From Candidatus Gastranaerophilales bacterium (GTDB taxonomy: Bacteria; Cyanobacteriota; Vampirovibrionia; Gastranaerophilales; Gastranaerophilaceae), in assembly GCA_944324945.1 (NCBI GenBank), contig CALUYE010000003.1, positions 62,001-126,000 on the forward strand: 64,000 nucleotides of DNA, read 5' to 3'. Shown here piece after piece: positions 37,083 to 46,192 of the stretch. Positions within the stretch are counted from its first letter, which is position 1. Every line of letters begins with the position of its first letter. The translations under genes and the position numbers were made by a program. The notes beneath the pieces are model-generated. The model saw nothing but the letters and a program-made list of their open reading frames with translations, did no database searches and was not told the origin of the DNA.

Positions 37083-38250
37083 TAAAAAAAATATTTTAAT
37101 AGGAATAACTTCATCAATCGCTTCATATAAAATTTATGAACTTATCAGGCTCTATAAAAAAAACAACTTTAATGTCAAAGTCATCCTAACTCCCAATTGT
37201 TTAAAGTTTATATCTCCAATTATTATTGAAACCCTGACAAATAACGAAGTTTATGTTGAACAATTTGCCCCAAGAACAAATGTTGAACATATAAATCTTG
37301 TTGAATGGGCAGATATTTTTGTTGTTGCACCGATAAGCGCAAATACAATTTCTAAATTTGCGGCAGGAATAGCGGACAACCTTCTAACAAGCGTATTTTG
37401 CGCATATTTAACAACCAAAAAACCTGTTTTATTGGCTCCTGCAATGAACAACAATATGTATAACAACCCAATAATTCAAAAAAATCTGAATATTTTAAAA
37501 GAACTGAATTGCGTTATTATAGAACCCGCTACAGGGTTTTTAGCCTGCGGAAGCGAAAATATCGGAAGATTGGAAGATATTGAATTAATATATCACAAAA
37601 GCTTAAGACAGCTTTTACAAAATAAAAACAATAACAAAATAAAAATTTTAATAACATCAGGCGGAACAAAAGAAAAAATAGACACAGTCCGCTATATAAC
37701 AAACGCATCTTCAGGTAAAATGGGTTATTCAATAGCGCTTCAAGCGTACTATAAAGGCTATGATGTTTATTTAATTACAAGCGTTAAATACGATAAAGCT
37801 CCGTTTGAAAAAAGCGAAGTAAAAAGCGCTGATGATATGTTAAATGAAATCAAAAACCACGATTTTGATTATTTAATAATGGCGGCTGCCGTTTGTGATT
37901 TTAGAGTGAAGAATCCTTCGAACGAAAAATTAAGCAAAAAAAATACAGGAGAAACGCTCAACCTCGAACTTGTTCAAAACCCTGATATCGTAAAAGAAAC
38001 AGCGCAAAATAAAAAACAAAATCAGAAAATAATCGGCTTTTGCCTTGCAGATAAAGACATTATCGAATGTGCAAAAAATAAATTAATCGATAAAAATCTT
38101 GACTATATTATTGCAAACGATGTTAAAACAGCGCTTAACACAGATAAAAATAAGGTTACAATTATATCAAAAAGTGGTAAAATAATTGATATAGATTTAG
38201 ACACAAAATTAAATATCGCCCAAAAAATTCTGGAGGTCGTTTGTGATTAA
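37075..38250 (+). CDS. coaBC: Bifunctional phosphopantothenoylcysteine decarboxylase / phosphopantothenate-cysteine ligase
   Basis: A 391-residue CoaBC that carries out two middle steps of coenzyme A synthesis. The CoaC half has a flavin-binding ITSSIASYK, APISANTISKFAAGIADNLL, PAMNNNMY and the active-site Cys loop ACGSENIGRLED. The CoaB half has TSGGTKEKIDTVRYITNASSGKMG, AAAVCDFRV and a late IIANDV. I start at 37075 (MSDKKN), eight bases inside gmk and close to CAGGGA; an ATG at 37045 would overlap gmk by 38 bases. The 3' end overlaps the next gene by eight bases. Confidence 0.94.
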   Translation: MSDKKNILIGITSSIASYKIYELIRLYKKNNFNVKVILTPNCLKFISPIIIETLTNNEVYVEQFAPRTNVEHINLVEWADIFVVAPISANTISKFAAGIADNLLTSVFCAYLTTKKPVLLAPAMNNNMYNNPIIQKNLNILKELNCVIIEPATGFLACGSENIGRLEDIELIYHKSLRQLLQNKNNNKIKILITSGGTKEKIDTVRYITNASSGKMGYSIALQAYYKGYDVYLITSVKYDKAPFEKSEVKSADDMLNEIKNHDFDYLIMAAAVCDFRVKNPSNEKLSKKNTGETLNLELVQNPDIVKETAQNKKQNQKIIGFCLADKDIIECAKNKLIDKNLDYIIANDVKTALNTDKNKVTIISKSGKIIDIDLDTKLNIAQKILEVVCD

Positions 38251-38980
38251 AACCGATTATATAATTTCAAAAATTGAAAAATACGCATCACTTGATTTAG
38301 CTGAGACCTGGGATAACTCGGGATGGCAGATAAATCTTGATCATGATTATACCAATAAAGTTTTAGTTGCTCTTTCGTTTACAAAAGATGTTTTAGAGCA
38401 AGCCATCACAAACGATTGTGATTTAGTTATAACGCACCATCCTTTGATTTTTAATCCGGTTAAAAAAATATCTAATTCATTAATAACCGAAGCAATTAAA
38501 AACAATATCTGCGTGTATTGCGCGCACACAAATTTAGACAAAACATACGGTTCAACAACAGACGCTTTATGCGGCGTTTTAGGGCTTCAAAATCTTGTTA
38601 CGGTTGAAGATTATATTAAAATTTCTCATCTTAAAGACGAACTTGCGCTTGAACAATTAATTCAAAATATAAAACAGGCGCTAAATCTTGAACAGGTTAA
38701 ATTAATTAACCCTAACGGCGTTTCAATTGTTAAAAATATTGCAATTTGCGCAGGTGCAGGCGGGAATTTTGTTGATAAATTGAGAGATTATGATGTTGAT
38801 GCCTACATAACAGGCGACATTAAATTTCATAAGGCATTAGAGGTAGAAGGTTTTGCACTAATCGATATAGGTCATTTTGAATCCGAACTTCCCGTATTGC
38901 CTTTGATTCAAGGTCTTATTGCAAAAACAAAAGTCGAAGTTATCATTGCAAAAGAAGACAAACCCTGGACATTAGTATAG
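38243..38980 (+). CDS. Nif3-like dinuclear metal centre protein
   Basis: A 245-residue NIF3/YqfO-family protein with a di-metal site. It shows WDNSGWQI near residue 22, VITHHPLIF near 60 with the conserved His pair, AHTNLDKT near 91, and the C-terminal TGDIKFH and IDIGHFESE metal ligands. It is the short form without the middle insertion. Some members are annotated as GTP cyclohydrolase type 2, but the true activity of the family is unsettled. The start is GTG, with TGGAGG seven bases upstream inside coaBC. Confidence 0.88.
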   Translation: MIKTDYIISKIEKYASLDLAETWDNSGWQINLDHDYTNKVLVALSFTKDVLEQAITNDCDLVITHHPLIFNPVKKISNSLITEAIKNNICVYCAHTNLDKTYGSTTDALCGVLGLQNLVTVEDYIKISHLKDELALEQLIQNIKQALNLEQVKLINPNGVSIVKNIAICAGAGGNFVDKLRDYDVDAYITGDIKFHKALEVEGFALIDIGHFESELPVLPLIQGLIAKTKVEVIIAKEDKPWTLV

Positions 38981-38992
38981 TTAAGGAAAGAT

Positions 38993-40117
38993 ATGGCAAT
39001 TCGTTTTTTAACATCGGGCGAATCCCACGGATGTGCGCTTGCTGCAATAATTGAAGGAATTCCTGCAGGATATGAGCTTAATTTTGATTTTATAAATTCC
39101 GAGCTTTCATTGCGCCAGGAAGGCGTGGGCAGAGGCGGCAGGATGAAAATCGAAAAAGACAGAGCAAAAATTAAATCAGGAGTTAGATTTTCAAAAACAA
39201 CAGCCTCGCCCATTATGCTTGAAATTGAAAATAAAGACTGGCAAAATTGGGTTTATCCGATGAGTGTCGAAAAAATTAATTTTGACGAATTTACCCCGGA
39301 ATTAAAAGAGGAAATAAAAGAAAAAATTAAAGAAAAAGAAATTAAAAACCTAAGACCCGCTCATGCGGATTTAGCGGGATGTTTAAAATATAATTTTGAC
39401 GATGTAAGATACGTTTTAGAACGCTCAAGCGCAAGAGAGACGGCAACAAGAGTTGCAGTCGGCGCAATATGCCAAAATATTTTAAAACATTATAATATCG
39501 ATTTTTCTTTTGAGATATTGCAAATAGGAAACTGCAAAAATAAAGAAGATTTTGATACCTATATTAAAGAATATCAAAAACAAGGAGACAGCCTTGGCGG
39601 CGTTGTTAAAATAACAATAAAAAACGTGCCTTGCGGTTTAGGAAGCTTTGTTCATTACGATAAAAGACTGGATGGCAAATTAGCGCAAGTATTGATGTCA
39701 ATACCTGCAATTAAATCCGTTGAAGTAGGCTTAGGTAAAGAATATGCATATTTAAGCGGATATAATTCCCATGATGAAATATATTACGAAAACAATAAAT
39801 ATAAACACAAAACAAATAACTCGGGCGGTATTGAAGGCGGTATGTCAAACGGGGAAGATATTGTTTTAACGATTGCAATGAAGCCCATTCCGACAATGAA
39901 AAAAGCGCTTCACAGCGTTCAAATAAATACGCACTCAGAGGTTATGGCTCACTTTGAAAGGGCCGATAATTGCGCGGTATATGCCTGCGGCGTTGTTGCA
40001 AAAAATATGTGTGCGATTGTAATTTTAGATACATTTTTAGATAAATTCGGCTCGGATTGCAAGATTGATATTGATAATTCATACAATCATTATTTAGCGA
40101 GGATAAATGAATTATAA
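38993..40117 (+). CDS. aroC: Chorismate synthase
   Basis: A 374-residue FMN-dependent enzyme converting 5-enolpyruvylshikimate-3-phosphate to chorismate. FLTSGESHGCALAAIIEGIPAG at the start carries the first signature, the second (SSARETATRVAVGAI) is near residue 144, and GGIEGGMSNGEDI is in the last third. AAGGAAAG before the ATG supports the start. It is the first of three adjacent aro genes and overlaps aroK by 11 bases. Confidence 0.96.
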   Translation: MAIRFLTSGESHGCALAAIIEGIPAGYELNFDFINSELSLRQEGVGRGGRMKIEKDRAKIKSGVRFSKTTASPIMLEIENKDWQNWVYPMSVEKINFDEFTPELKEEIKEKIKEKEIKNLRPAHADLAGCLKYNFDDVRYVLERSSARETATRVAVGAICQNILKHYNIDFSFEILQIGNCKNKEDFDTYIKEYQKQGDSLGGVVKITIKNVPCGLGSFVHYDKRLDGKLAQVLMSIPAIKSVEVGLGKEYAYLSGYNSHDEIYYENNKYKHKTNNSGGIEGGMSNGEDIVLTIAMKPIPTMKKALHSVQINTHSEVMAHFERADNCAVYACGVVAKNMCAIVILDTFLDKFGSDCKIDIDNSYNHYLARINEL

Positions 40118-40631
40118 AATTGCACTAATCGGAATGATGGGGAGCGGAAAAACTTCAACATCAAAAGAATTATCAAAAGTCTTAAATTGCCCTTTGTTTG
40201 ACTGCGATAAAATTTTTGAAGAAACATATAACATAAAAATAACCGATTATTTTAGACAATACGGCGAAGAAAAATTCAGAATTTGCGAAAATATTATATT
40301 AAATAAAATAATAAAAAATGATAATTTTATAATCTCAACAGGCGGCGGAATAATTTTAAACAAAGAAAACAGGGATATATTATTTAAAAAAGATATTGTA
40401 ACTTTTTATCTTAATTCAAACTCTAAAACAATATACAGCAGAATTAAAAACGAAAAAAACCGTCCTTTATTGCTTGTTTTAGACCCTGAAACACAAATCC
40501 AAAAGTTAATCAAAGAAAGAGAAAAATACTACAAACTTGCAAATTTTGAAATAGACAACAACAATAAAACAATTAAATCTACAGTTGAGGAAATTATAGA
40601 AAAATATGAAAAAAATAGAAATAATAAATAA
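40107..40631 (+). CDS. aroK: Shikimate kinase
   Basis: A 174-residue shikimate kinase. The P-loop is GMMGSGKTS near residue 9, the shikimate site has FDCDKIFEE and FRICE, the Walker B-like STGGGIIL is near residue 77, and the lid has an Arg pair (KNEKNRPLL). GAGGATAA before the ATG lies inside aroC. The 3' end overlaps aroB by 26 bases, so translation of the three genes is coupled. Confidence 0.95.
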   Translation: MNYKIALIGMMGSGKTSTSKELSKVLNCPLFDCDKIFEETYNIKITDYFRQYGEEKFRICENIILNKIIKNDNFIISTGGGIILNKENRDILFKKDIVTFYLNSNSKTIYSRIKNEKNRPLLLVLDPETQIQKLIKEREKYYKLANFEIDNNNKTIKSTVEEIIEKYEKNRNNK

Positions 40632-41679
40632 CGAATCCACAAAAAGCGAAATTGTAATTGATTACGATTTAACAAAAAATATTTACGATTATCTTGATGA
40701 AAATAAAAAATATTTTTTAATCACAAATACCACTTTAGCAAAACTATACCCCGATATTATTTCAAAATTCGAAAAAGAAAAAGTAATCGTTATAAAAGAC
40801 GGTGAAAAATATAAAAATTTTGAAACCTATAATTTTATAATGAATGAACTTTTAAAAAATAAAATCGAGAGAAAAGATGCTGTTATTGCGCTTGGCGGAG
40901 GTGTTGTCGGAGATTTGGCAGGATTTTGCGCAAGCAGCATTTTAAGAGGGGTTGAATTAATTCAAATTCCTACAACTCTTCTTGCGATGTGCGATTCTTC
41001 CATTGGAGGTAAAACAGGGTATAATACAAAATACGGAAAAAACTTAATCGGTTCTTTTTATAAAGCAAAAAAAGTCTTAATTGATTTAAAATTTTTAAAC
41101 ACACTGAATGATTACGAACTAAAATGCGGAATGGGAGAAGTTTTAAAGTATGCTTTTATTGAAAATTCCTGCAAAAGTGAAGAAAAATATGATTTAATGG
41201 AATTTTTAAGCGAAAACTCAAGCAGCAGCATAAAAGAAAAAATGAATTATATAGTATCCGCCTGCGCATCTTTAAAAGTTAACGTAGTTAAATTAGATGA
41301 AAAAGAATCGGGGCTTAGAAAAGTTTTAAATTTCGGGCACACTTTTGCCCATCCTATTGAATCATTAACGGGATATAATTTAATCTCGCACGGTCAAGCA
41401 GTAGCTTACGGGATAAAAATGGCTTCAAAATTAGCCTGTGCGAATAATTTAATTGATAACGGATATTACGAAAGAATTAACCTTTTAATTGATAAATTCC
41501 ATCTTGCCGATGAAAAACTTGAATTCAATAAAAACCAATTAAACGATTTTATTTCTTTAATGACACAGGATAAAAAAGTGCAAGACGGTAAAATTAACTT
41601 GCTATTGCCTGTTGGTTATGCTCAAGTTGGGCTTTTTGATAGTATTGATTTGCCTTCAATTGAAGCTTTGCTGCCTTAG
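40606..41679 (+). CDS. aroB: 3-dehydroquinate synthase
   Basis: A 357-residue NAD- and metal-dependent AroB, second step of the shikimate pathway. It shows DGEKYKNFETY near residue 65, the NAD loop ALGGGVVGDLAGF near 96, PTTLLAMCDSSIGGKTGYN near 125 and the metal ligands in LNFGHTFAHPIE and HGQAV. The C-terminus (QDKKVQDGKINLLLPVGYAQ) matches the normal family end, so its stop at 41679 is real even though the last 86 bases overlap the convergent TPR gene. Confidence 0.95.
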   Translation: MKKIEIINNESTKSEIVIDYDLTKNIYDYLDENKKYFLITNTTLAKLYPDIISKFEKEKVIVIKDGEKYKNFETYNFIMNELLKNKIERKDAVIALGGGVVGDLAGFCASSILRGVELIQIPTTLLAMCDSSIGGKTGYNTKYGKNLIGSFYKAKKVLIDLKFLNTLNDYELKCGMGEVLKYAFIENSCKSEEKYDLMEFLSENSSSSIKEKMNYIVSACASLKVNVVKLDEKESGLRKVLNFGHTFAHPIESLTGYNLISHGQAVAYGIKMASKLACANNLIDNGYYERINLLIDKFHLADEKLEFNKNQLNDFISLMTQDKKVQDGKINLLLPVGYAQVGLFDSIDLPSIEALLP

Positions 41680-43090
41680 CGGTGTTTCCCAATTTTTCCA
41701 TGGTAATTGCTGCCTGCTCATAATTAAACGCCATTTCCTCATAGCTTTCATTTGTTCTTGAAAAAAATGCAAGAGCGTTCTTATACCCGTTAAGCGCTTT
41801 ATCATTTTCGCCTAAATATTGATAATTTTGAGCATTATTGGAATATGTACGCGCTATTAAAGCTTCGCTTTCACTGTCCTGTGCTAAATCAAGCGCTAAA
41901 TTTTGATATTGAGTTGTATTTTCAATATCGTATTGTTTTGTATAAAGAGAAGCAATTTTAGATAAAACAGTTGTCTGCGCTTTTAAATTATCCGCTTCAC
42001 CGCTATATGCAACACTTGAAAGATAATTGCTTAAAGCAGGGTCAAATTCATTAAATTCGTCATAAATTTGTGCTGTTTTATAAAAAGCCTGTGCTTTTAA
42101 ATTCAATTCACTTGCTTTTGTTGCTTCAAAATAATCTCTTAGCGCATAATCAACATAATCATAAGAATCAAAAATTTTACCGCGTTCAATATGAATTGCA
42201 GCTCTAATGTTTTCGTTTGCTTCAATATCGTCAGAAATCAATCCAAGCGCTTCATTTAGCATATTAAGCGCTTTAGTGTAGCCATCGGGAGTTTTTGGAA
42301 GTGATTTTACTTTTGTAAAAATTTCTTTTGCTTCGTTATCCGATTTAGTCCTTGTTGTAAAAGGAGAAGGAATTTGCTCTATTAATTCGCCAGATTCCAA
42401 TTCCGGTTGGTTTGTTTTAGAAAGTTCTATATCGTTTTGGATTTCTATTTTATCGTTATTGGAAAATTTAATTTCATTGCTTTCGTTTTTAACGGCTGTA
42501 TTCTCTTCTTCTTTTGATGACACCGTTTCATCTTGAACATCTTTTGTTTTTTTGGCATCATCAATTCTTGCTTGAGCGTTTTTTGGGAAATTAAGCAAAA
42601 AATCAGGGTTCACAAAATCAGGGTCTGATTTTAGATTGATATTTTGCATAAAAAGAGCTTTAATCCAGCCTTCAACAACGTTTGAAGGTTTATTTAAGCT
42701 TTTTGCAATAAAATCATCGGAAATTTTTGCGGCGTTTCTTAAATTTGATACAACAATTTCTTTTGAAGGGTTTTCTTTTAGTGATTCTTTTTCAACAAGG
42801 TTTAAATATTGCGAAACTTCATCCGCAACATCATCAGGCGCATTTATTGCAATTATCGTGCTTCTGAAATCCGCAAGAACCTGTGAGATATTAATTTGAC
42901 CTTTGGTATAATCAATTGCAACTTTTGTACCGTTTGGAAATGTGTTTTGATTTTGATTTTCTTTATTATCGCTAATCTGCGGGTTTGCGGAATTTTGAGG
43001 CGAGTGAGTATTTTCGCTTTCTTTTTTTTGATAGCGATTTTGATTTTGATAATTAACATTGTAAGGATAAATCGAATTATAATTATACAA
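41594..43090 (-). CDS. TPR-repeat protein with Tyr/Asn/Gln-rich N-terminus
   Basis: A 498-residue protein. Residues 1-50 are a Tyr/Asn/Gln low-complexity segment opening with MYNYNSIYPYNVNY. A helical region follows, then an acidic Glu/Asn/Lys linker at about residues 185-250. From about 275 there are five or six tetratricopeptide-like repeats (for example ALRDYFEATKASELNLKAQAFYKTA). No signal peptide is seen. The start is TTG, chosen because GGAGG (complement of 43099-43103) lies eight bases upstream. The last 86 bases overlap the 3' end of aroB on the other strand. It is probably a scaffold; partner unknown. Confidence 0.75.
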   Translation of the reverse strand: MYNYNSIYPYNVNYQNQNRYQKKESENTHSPQNSANPQISDNKENQNQNTFPNGTKVAIDYTKGQINISQVLADFRSTIIAINAPDDVADEVSQYLNLVEKESLKENPSKEIVVSNLRNAAKISDDFIAKSLNKPSNVVEGWIKALFMQNINLKSDPDFVNPDFLLNFPKNAQARIDDAKKTKDVQDETVSSKEEENTAVKNESNEIKFSNNDKIEIQNDIELSKTNQPELESGELIEQIPSPFTTRTKSDNEAKEIFTKVKSLPKTPDGYTKALNMLNEALGLISDDIEANENIRAAIHIERGKIFDSYDYVDYALRDYFEATKASELNLKAQAFYKTAQIYDEFNEFDPALSNYLSSVAYSGEADNLKAQTTVLSKIASLYTKQYDIENTTQYQNLALDLAQDSESEALIARTYSNNAQNYQYLGENDKALNGYKNALAFFSRTNESYEEMAFNYEQAAITMEKLGNTAKAAKLQLKANQYYQKAQLEHNQQAIAS

Positions 43091-43288
43091 AAATCAAACC
43101 TCCGCGCATTTTCCCTTATAATTATAGAAAAAATAACGCCTTGTTTAGTCATACAAATGGATTAAAAATGGCTTAATCTTTAATAATAATTTAACAATTT
43201 TTATAAAAAAATCAAATTTACAATAAAAAACATGGTTAAAATTTATTAATAATACTTAAAAAATGAGGAAATTTATTTTACTTTTTAT

Positions 43289-43294
43289 TATAAT
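43289..43294 (+). promoter_or_regulatory. Candidate -10 element of the small-protein/spmAB operon
   Basis: TATAAT lies 25 bases before the ATG at 43320, with AGGAG between them. No -35 match is obvious, so the call rests on the -10 and its position. Confidence 0.4.
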
Positions 43295-43319
43295 ATCAAT
43301 ATTAGGATAGGAGTTATAC

Positions 43320-43460
43320 ATGCCCCAATACGTTTTCAAAATGAAAAAAGGCGATTTAGAGATTGAATTTTCATCTGACGATGCGGATTTTGTCGAACAA
43401 CAACTTGAAAAATGGAGAGAAGAAATCTTAAAGAAAAAAGTTGAAAATCAAGCGGATTAG
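43320..43460 (+). CDS. 46-residue small protein (MPQYVFKMKKG)
   Basis: A short gene with an AGGAG seven bases before its ATG and a stop eight bases before the GTG of the next gene. The peptide begins with a predicted beta hairpin (YVFKMKKGDLEIEFSSDD) and ends with an amphipathic, charged helix (DFVEQQLEKWREEILKK). The hairpin resembles the opening of the next protein (YKIKINHNRSEISLIS), which suggests a shared small fold. I do not recognise the family. Spacing and ribosome site make it a likely real gene. Confidence 0.7.
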   Translation: MPQYVFKMKKGDLEIEFSSDDADFVEQQLEKWREEILKKKVENQAD

Positions 43461-43468
43461 GAATTAGT

Positions 43469-45061
43469 GTGTATTATAAAATTAAAATAAATCATAATAG
43501 GTCGGAAATTTCTTTAATTTCTCTTAATAAAGATATTATAGAAAGAGAAATGGACTTGTATTTTGCATACTTTGCAAATGCAAGCGAGGAATTTATTTCT
43601 AAAATTAAAAAGGTTGAAATAGTTCATCCAAAAATTAAACCAATCGATGAAATTGTTTCGACTGCTTTAAATGAAAAAGAAGATATTTCAAGTGAAAGCC
43701 TTGAAACAATAACTTCAAATGATTCTTTTGAAAACGACAATAAAAAAGAAATTGAAAAACCATTAAAAGAAGAAATTCTTTTAAAAGCACAAGATTATTC
43801 AAAAAATGAACTTTTCAATCAAGTTGTTGATTTAAGGAGTGTTGATGCAAGCCAAATAAAATCACAAATTGAAGAAATTAAACTGACAAACGAAACTATT
43901 CCAAAAGAACAAAAAGAAGAAATAAAAGAAATAAAAATACAAAACGAACCGCAAGAAAAAATAAATCAAAATAATAACATTGAATACGAAGATAAAACGG
44001 AAGAAATAATTAAAAAATACGGTTTTGATAAAAAAGAAGAAGAAATAACGCCTCAATATCTTGAACTTAAAAATATGATTAAAATGGCGCAAAATGAAAT
44101 CAATTCAAAACCTGAAAATGATATACAAGAAGAAGCAAAGCAACAAATTAATACCAAACAAAATGAAGAATACGCAAACGAAATTGAGAAAAATCTACTG
44201 CTTGAATTTTCTAAATCTGATGAACAAAATCAAGATATAAAAGAAAATAATAATGAAAATGAATTAATTGAAAAAGCGGATGATGTTAGTGAAAATCAAG
44301 AAAAATATGAAGAAGATTACTTCAAAAAAAACGAGGCAAATGACATAAAAAACGATTTTGAAGAAACAGACCTTGTTTTTGCAAAATACAAGCAGCCAAA
44401 CAACGACGAAAACAACGATAAAAATAAAGAAGTATTGTTTGATATTTTTGAAAAGAGTAATTTATGCAAAGAAATGCACAAATTACAAAATGAAGAAATC
44501 GAAAGATTGCAGGAAAATATCGACAAACAAAATGATTTATTTAACAGAACCGTTATGGATGAATTAAATAATTCCCGCAATCCGATTATTCAAAAACCTA
44601 CAGAAACGGAATTAAAAGAATTTGCGCAAAATTTGGATACTGCAATACAAAAAAGCATAAACAATCAAGAGGCTGATGAAAAAAATATACAAGAAGCGCA
44701 ATACAATACAACAAATATTAATCTTGAAGAAACCGAAACAAAAAATAATGAAATAAATGAAAATAACACCAATCAAAACGATGACTTTAAAATATTTTTA
44801 GCTATGTATGAAGCAGAATCAATAGAAGATGAATTTTTAATCTGCGCATACTATATTAAAAATATCTTAAGCGAGCAAAGCTTTACAATGAAATCCATAA
44901 ATGCTAAATTATTTAAAGCAAGCGGAAAAATCGCAGGCATTTCGATTCTTGAAAATCTAATTGAAAAAGGCTTGATTGAACAAATTCAAAACTCTGATAC
45001 TAACAGCTATTCAATTACTCAAGAAGGCGAAAAATATTTTGAAAATTGCTTTCAAAGGTAG
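43469..45061 (+). CDS. Long disordered acidic protein with C-terminal winged-helix-like domain
   Basis: A 530-residue protein with three parts. Residues 1-55 form a compact beta/alpha segment (YYKIKINHNRSEISLIS, then an amphipathic helix). Residues about 56-430 are dominated by Glu, Asn, Lys and Gln and are probably disordered. Residues about 435-530 are folded, ending in a winged-helix-like pattern (SINAKLFKASGKIAGISILENLIEKGLIEQI, then SYSITQEGEKYF). That fold suggests DNA binding or protein-protein contact. The start is GTG with AGGA six bases upstream. spmA begins four bases after its stop. Confidence 0.6.
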   Translation: MYYKIKINHNRSEISLISLNKDIIEREMDLYFAYFANASEEFISKIKKVEIVHPKIKPIDEIVSTALNEKEDISSESLETITSNDSFENDNKKEIEKPLKEEILLKAQDYSKNELFNQVVDLRSVDASQIKSQIEEIKLTNETIPKEQKEEIKEIKIQNEPQEKINQNNNIEYEDKTEEIIKKYGFDKKEEEITPQYLELKNMIKMAQNEINSKPENDIQEEAKQQINTKQNEEYANEIEKNLLLEFSKSDEQNQDIKENNNENELIEKADDVSENQEKYEEDYFKKNEANDIKNDFEETDLVFAKYKQPNNDENNDKNKEVLFDIFEKSNLCKEMHKLQNEEIERLQENIDKQNDLFNRTVMDELNNSRNPIIQKPTETELKEFAQNLDTAIQKSINNQEADEKNIQEAQYNTTNINLEETETKNNEINENNTNQNDDFKIFLAMYEAESIEDEFLICAYYIKNILSEQSFTMKSINAKLFKASGKIAGISILENLIEKGLIEQIQNSDTNSYSITQEGEKYFENCFQR

Positions 45062-45064
45062 ATT

Positions 45065-45661
45065 ATGAATTATATTTTCATTTTTTTGATACTTATTTCG
45101 TTTGTTTGTGCTCTGATAAACGGAAGAATGGATATTGTAATTGATGAAATGCTGAAAGCTTCAACCCGTGCAGTTGAAATTGCTCTGGGGCTTATCGGGA
45201 TAATGGCCTTTTGGCTTGGAATTGTAAATATCGCAAAGGATTGCGGACTTATTGACTTATTTTCAAAATTAATTAAAAAACCGCTTTTATTGCTTTTTCC
45301 TGATTTGAAAAATAACCCCTCAGCACTTTCAAACATTGCCTTAAATATAAGCGCAAACGCCCTTGGTCTAACTAATGCCGCAACCCCTTTCGGGATTAAG
45401 GCAATGGAAGATATGCAGGAAAAAAATCAAAATAAAGAAATTGCAACAGATTCAATGTGTATGTTTTTAGCTGTTAATACAGCGGGTTTTCAGCTTGTAC
45501 CTGCGGTTGTAATTGCAATTTTAAGCGCAAACGGCATGAAAAACCCAACTCAGATTATTCTTCCCACACTTTTTGCAACAACAATTGCTTTTATCAGTTC
45601 AATATTTTTTGCAAAAATTTTTCAAAAACTATCGCAGGCAAAAAAGGAGTTATTTAAATGA
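45065..45661 (+). CDS. spmA: SpmA-like membrane protein
   Basis: A 198-residue polytopic protein of the nucleoside-recognition (Gate) family, SpmA type. It has membrane helices around residues 2-18, 38-56, 140-160 and 168-190, with conserved NISANALGLTNAATPFG and VNTAGFQLVPA. SpmA and SpmB affect spore dehydration in Bacillus but occur in many non-sporulating bacteria, where their transport role is unknown. No sporulation gene is seen here. It overlaps spmB by four bases (ATGA). Confidence 0.88.
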   Translation: MNYIFIFLILISFVCALINGRMDIVIDEMLKASTRAVEIALGLIGIMAFWLGIVNIAKDCGLIDLFSKLIKKPLLLLFPDLKNNPSALSNIALNISANALGLTNAATPFGIKAMEDMQEKNQNKEIATDSMCMFLAVNTAGFQLVPAVVIAILSANGMKNPTQIILPTLFATTIAFISSIFFAKIFQKLSQAKKELFK

Positions 45662-46191
45662 TTAAATTTTTAACTTCTTTATCGTTATATTTATTACCTT
45701 TAATAATAACAATTATATTATGCAGTGCGCTTGTTAAAAAAACACCCGCTTATGAAAGCTTTATTGAAGGCGCACGTGACGGATTTAATATTGCAATAAA
45801 AATAATACCTTATCTTATTGCAATAATGGCGGCAAGTGCTATGTTTAGAGCAAGCGGAGCCGTTGATATTTTAGGCAAATTTTTAAACCCCGTATTTGAA
45901 ACATTTAAAATTCCCCCTCAAACACTAATGGTTATGATAACAAGATCATTGTCAGGTTCTGCCACATTAGGAGTTTTAGGAGATATAATAAATCAAACAG
46001 GCGTTGATTCTTATGCAACAAAGCTTGCAGCAATTATAACAGGAAGTTCCGAGACAACTTTTTATGTTGCAAGCGTATATTTTGGAGCAGTCGGAATTAA
46101 AAAATTCAGATACGCTCTTTTATCAGGCATTATGGCTGATATTACAGGGCTTATTGCGGCAATTTATATAGCAAGTATTTTCTTTTTGTAA
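45658..46191 (+). CDS. spmB: SpmB-like membrane protein
   Basis: A 177-residue partner of SpmA, also of the Gate family. It has hydrophobic helices near residues 2-22, 46-62 and 150-175 and the conserved SGSATLGVLGDI and ITGSSETTFYVASVYFGAVG. It starts inside spmA (ATGA overlap), so the two proteins are made together and probably form one complex. The stop lies one base from the stop of the convergent hpt gene, with no terminator between. Confidence 0.88.
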   Translation: MIKFLTSLSLYLLPLIITIILCSALVKKTPAYESFIEGARDGFNIAIKIIPYLIAIMAASAMFRASGAVDILGKFLNPVFETFKIPPQTLMVMITRSLSGSATLGVLGDIINQTGVDSYATKLAAIITGSSETTFYVASVYFGAVGIKKFRYALLSGIMADITGLIAAIYIASIFFL

Positions 46192-46192
46192 T

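Noticed and set aside
45065-46191. spmAB as evidence of sporulation
   Set aside because: SpmA/SpmB homologues are common in non-sporulating bacteria, and no other sporulation gene is present here.
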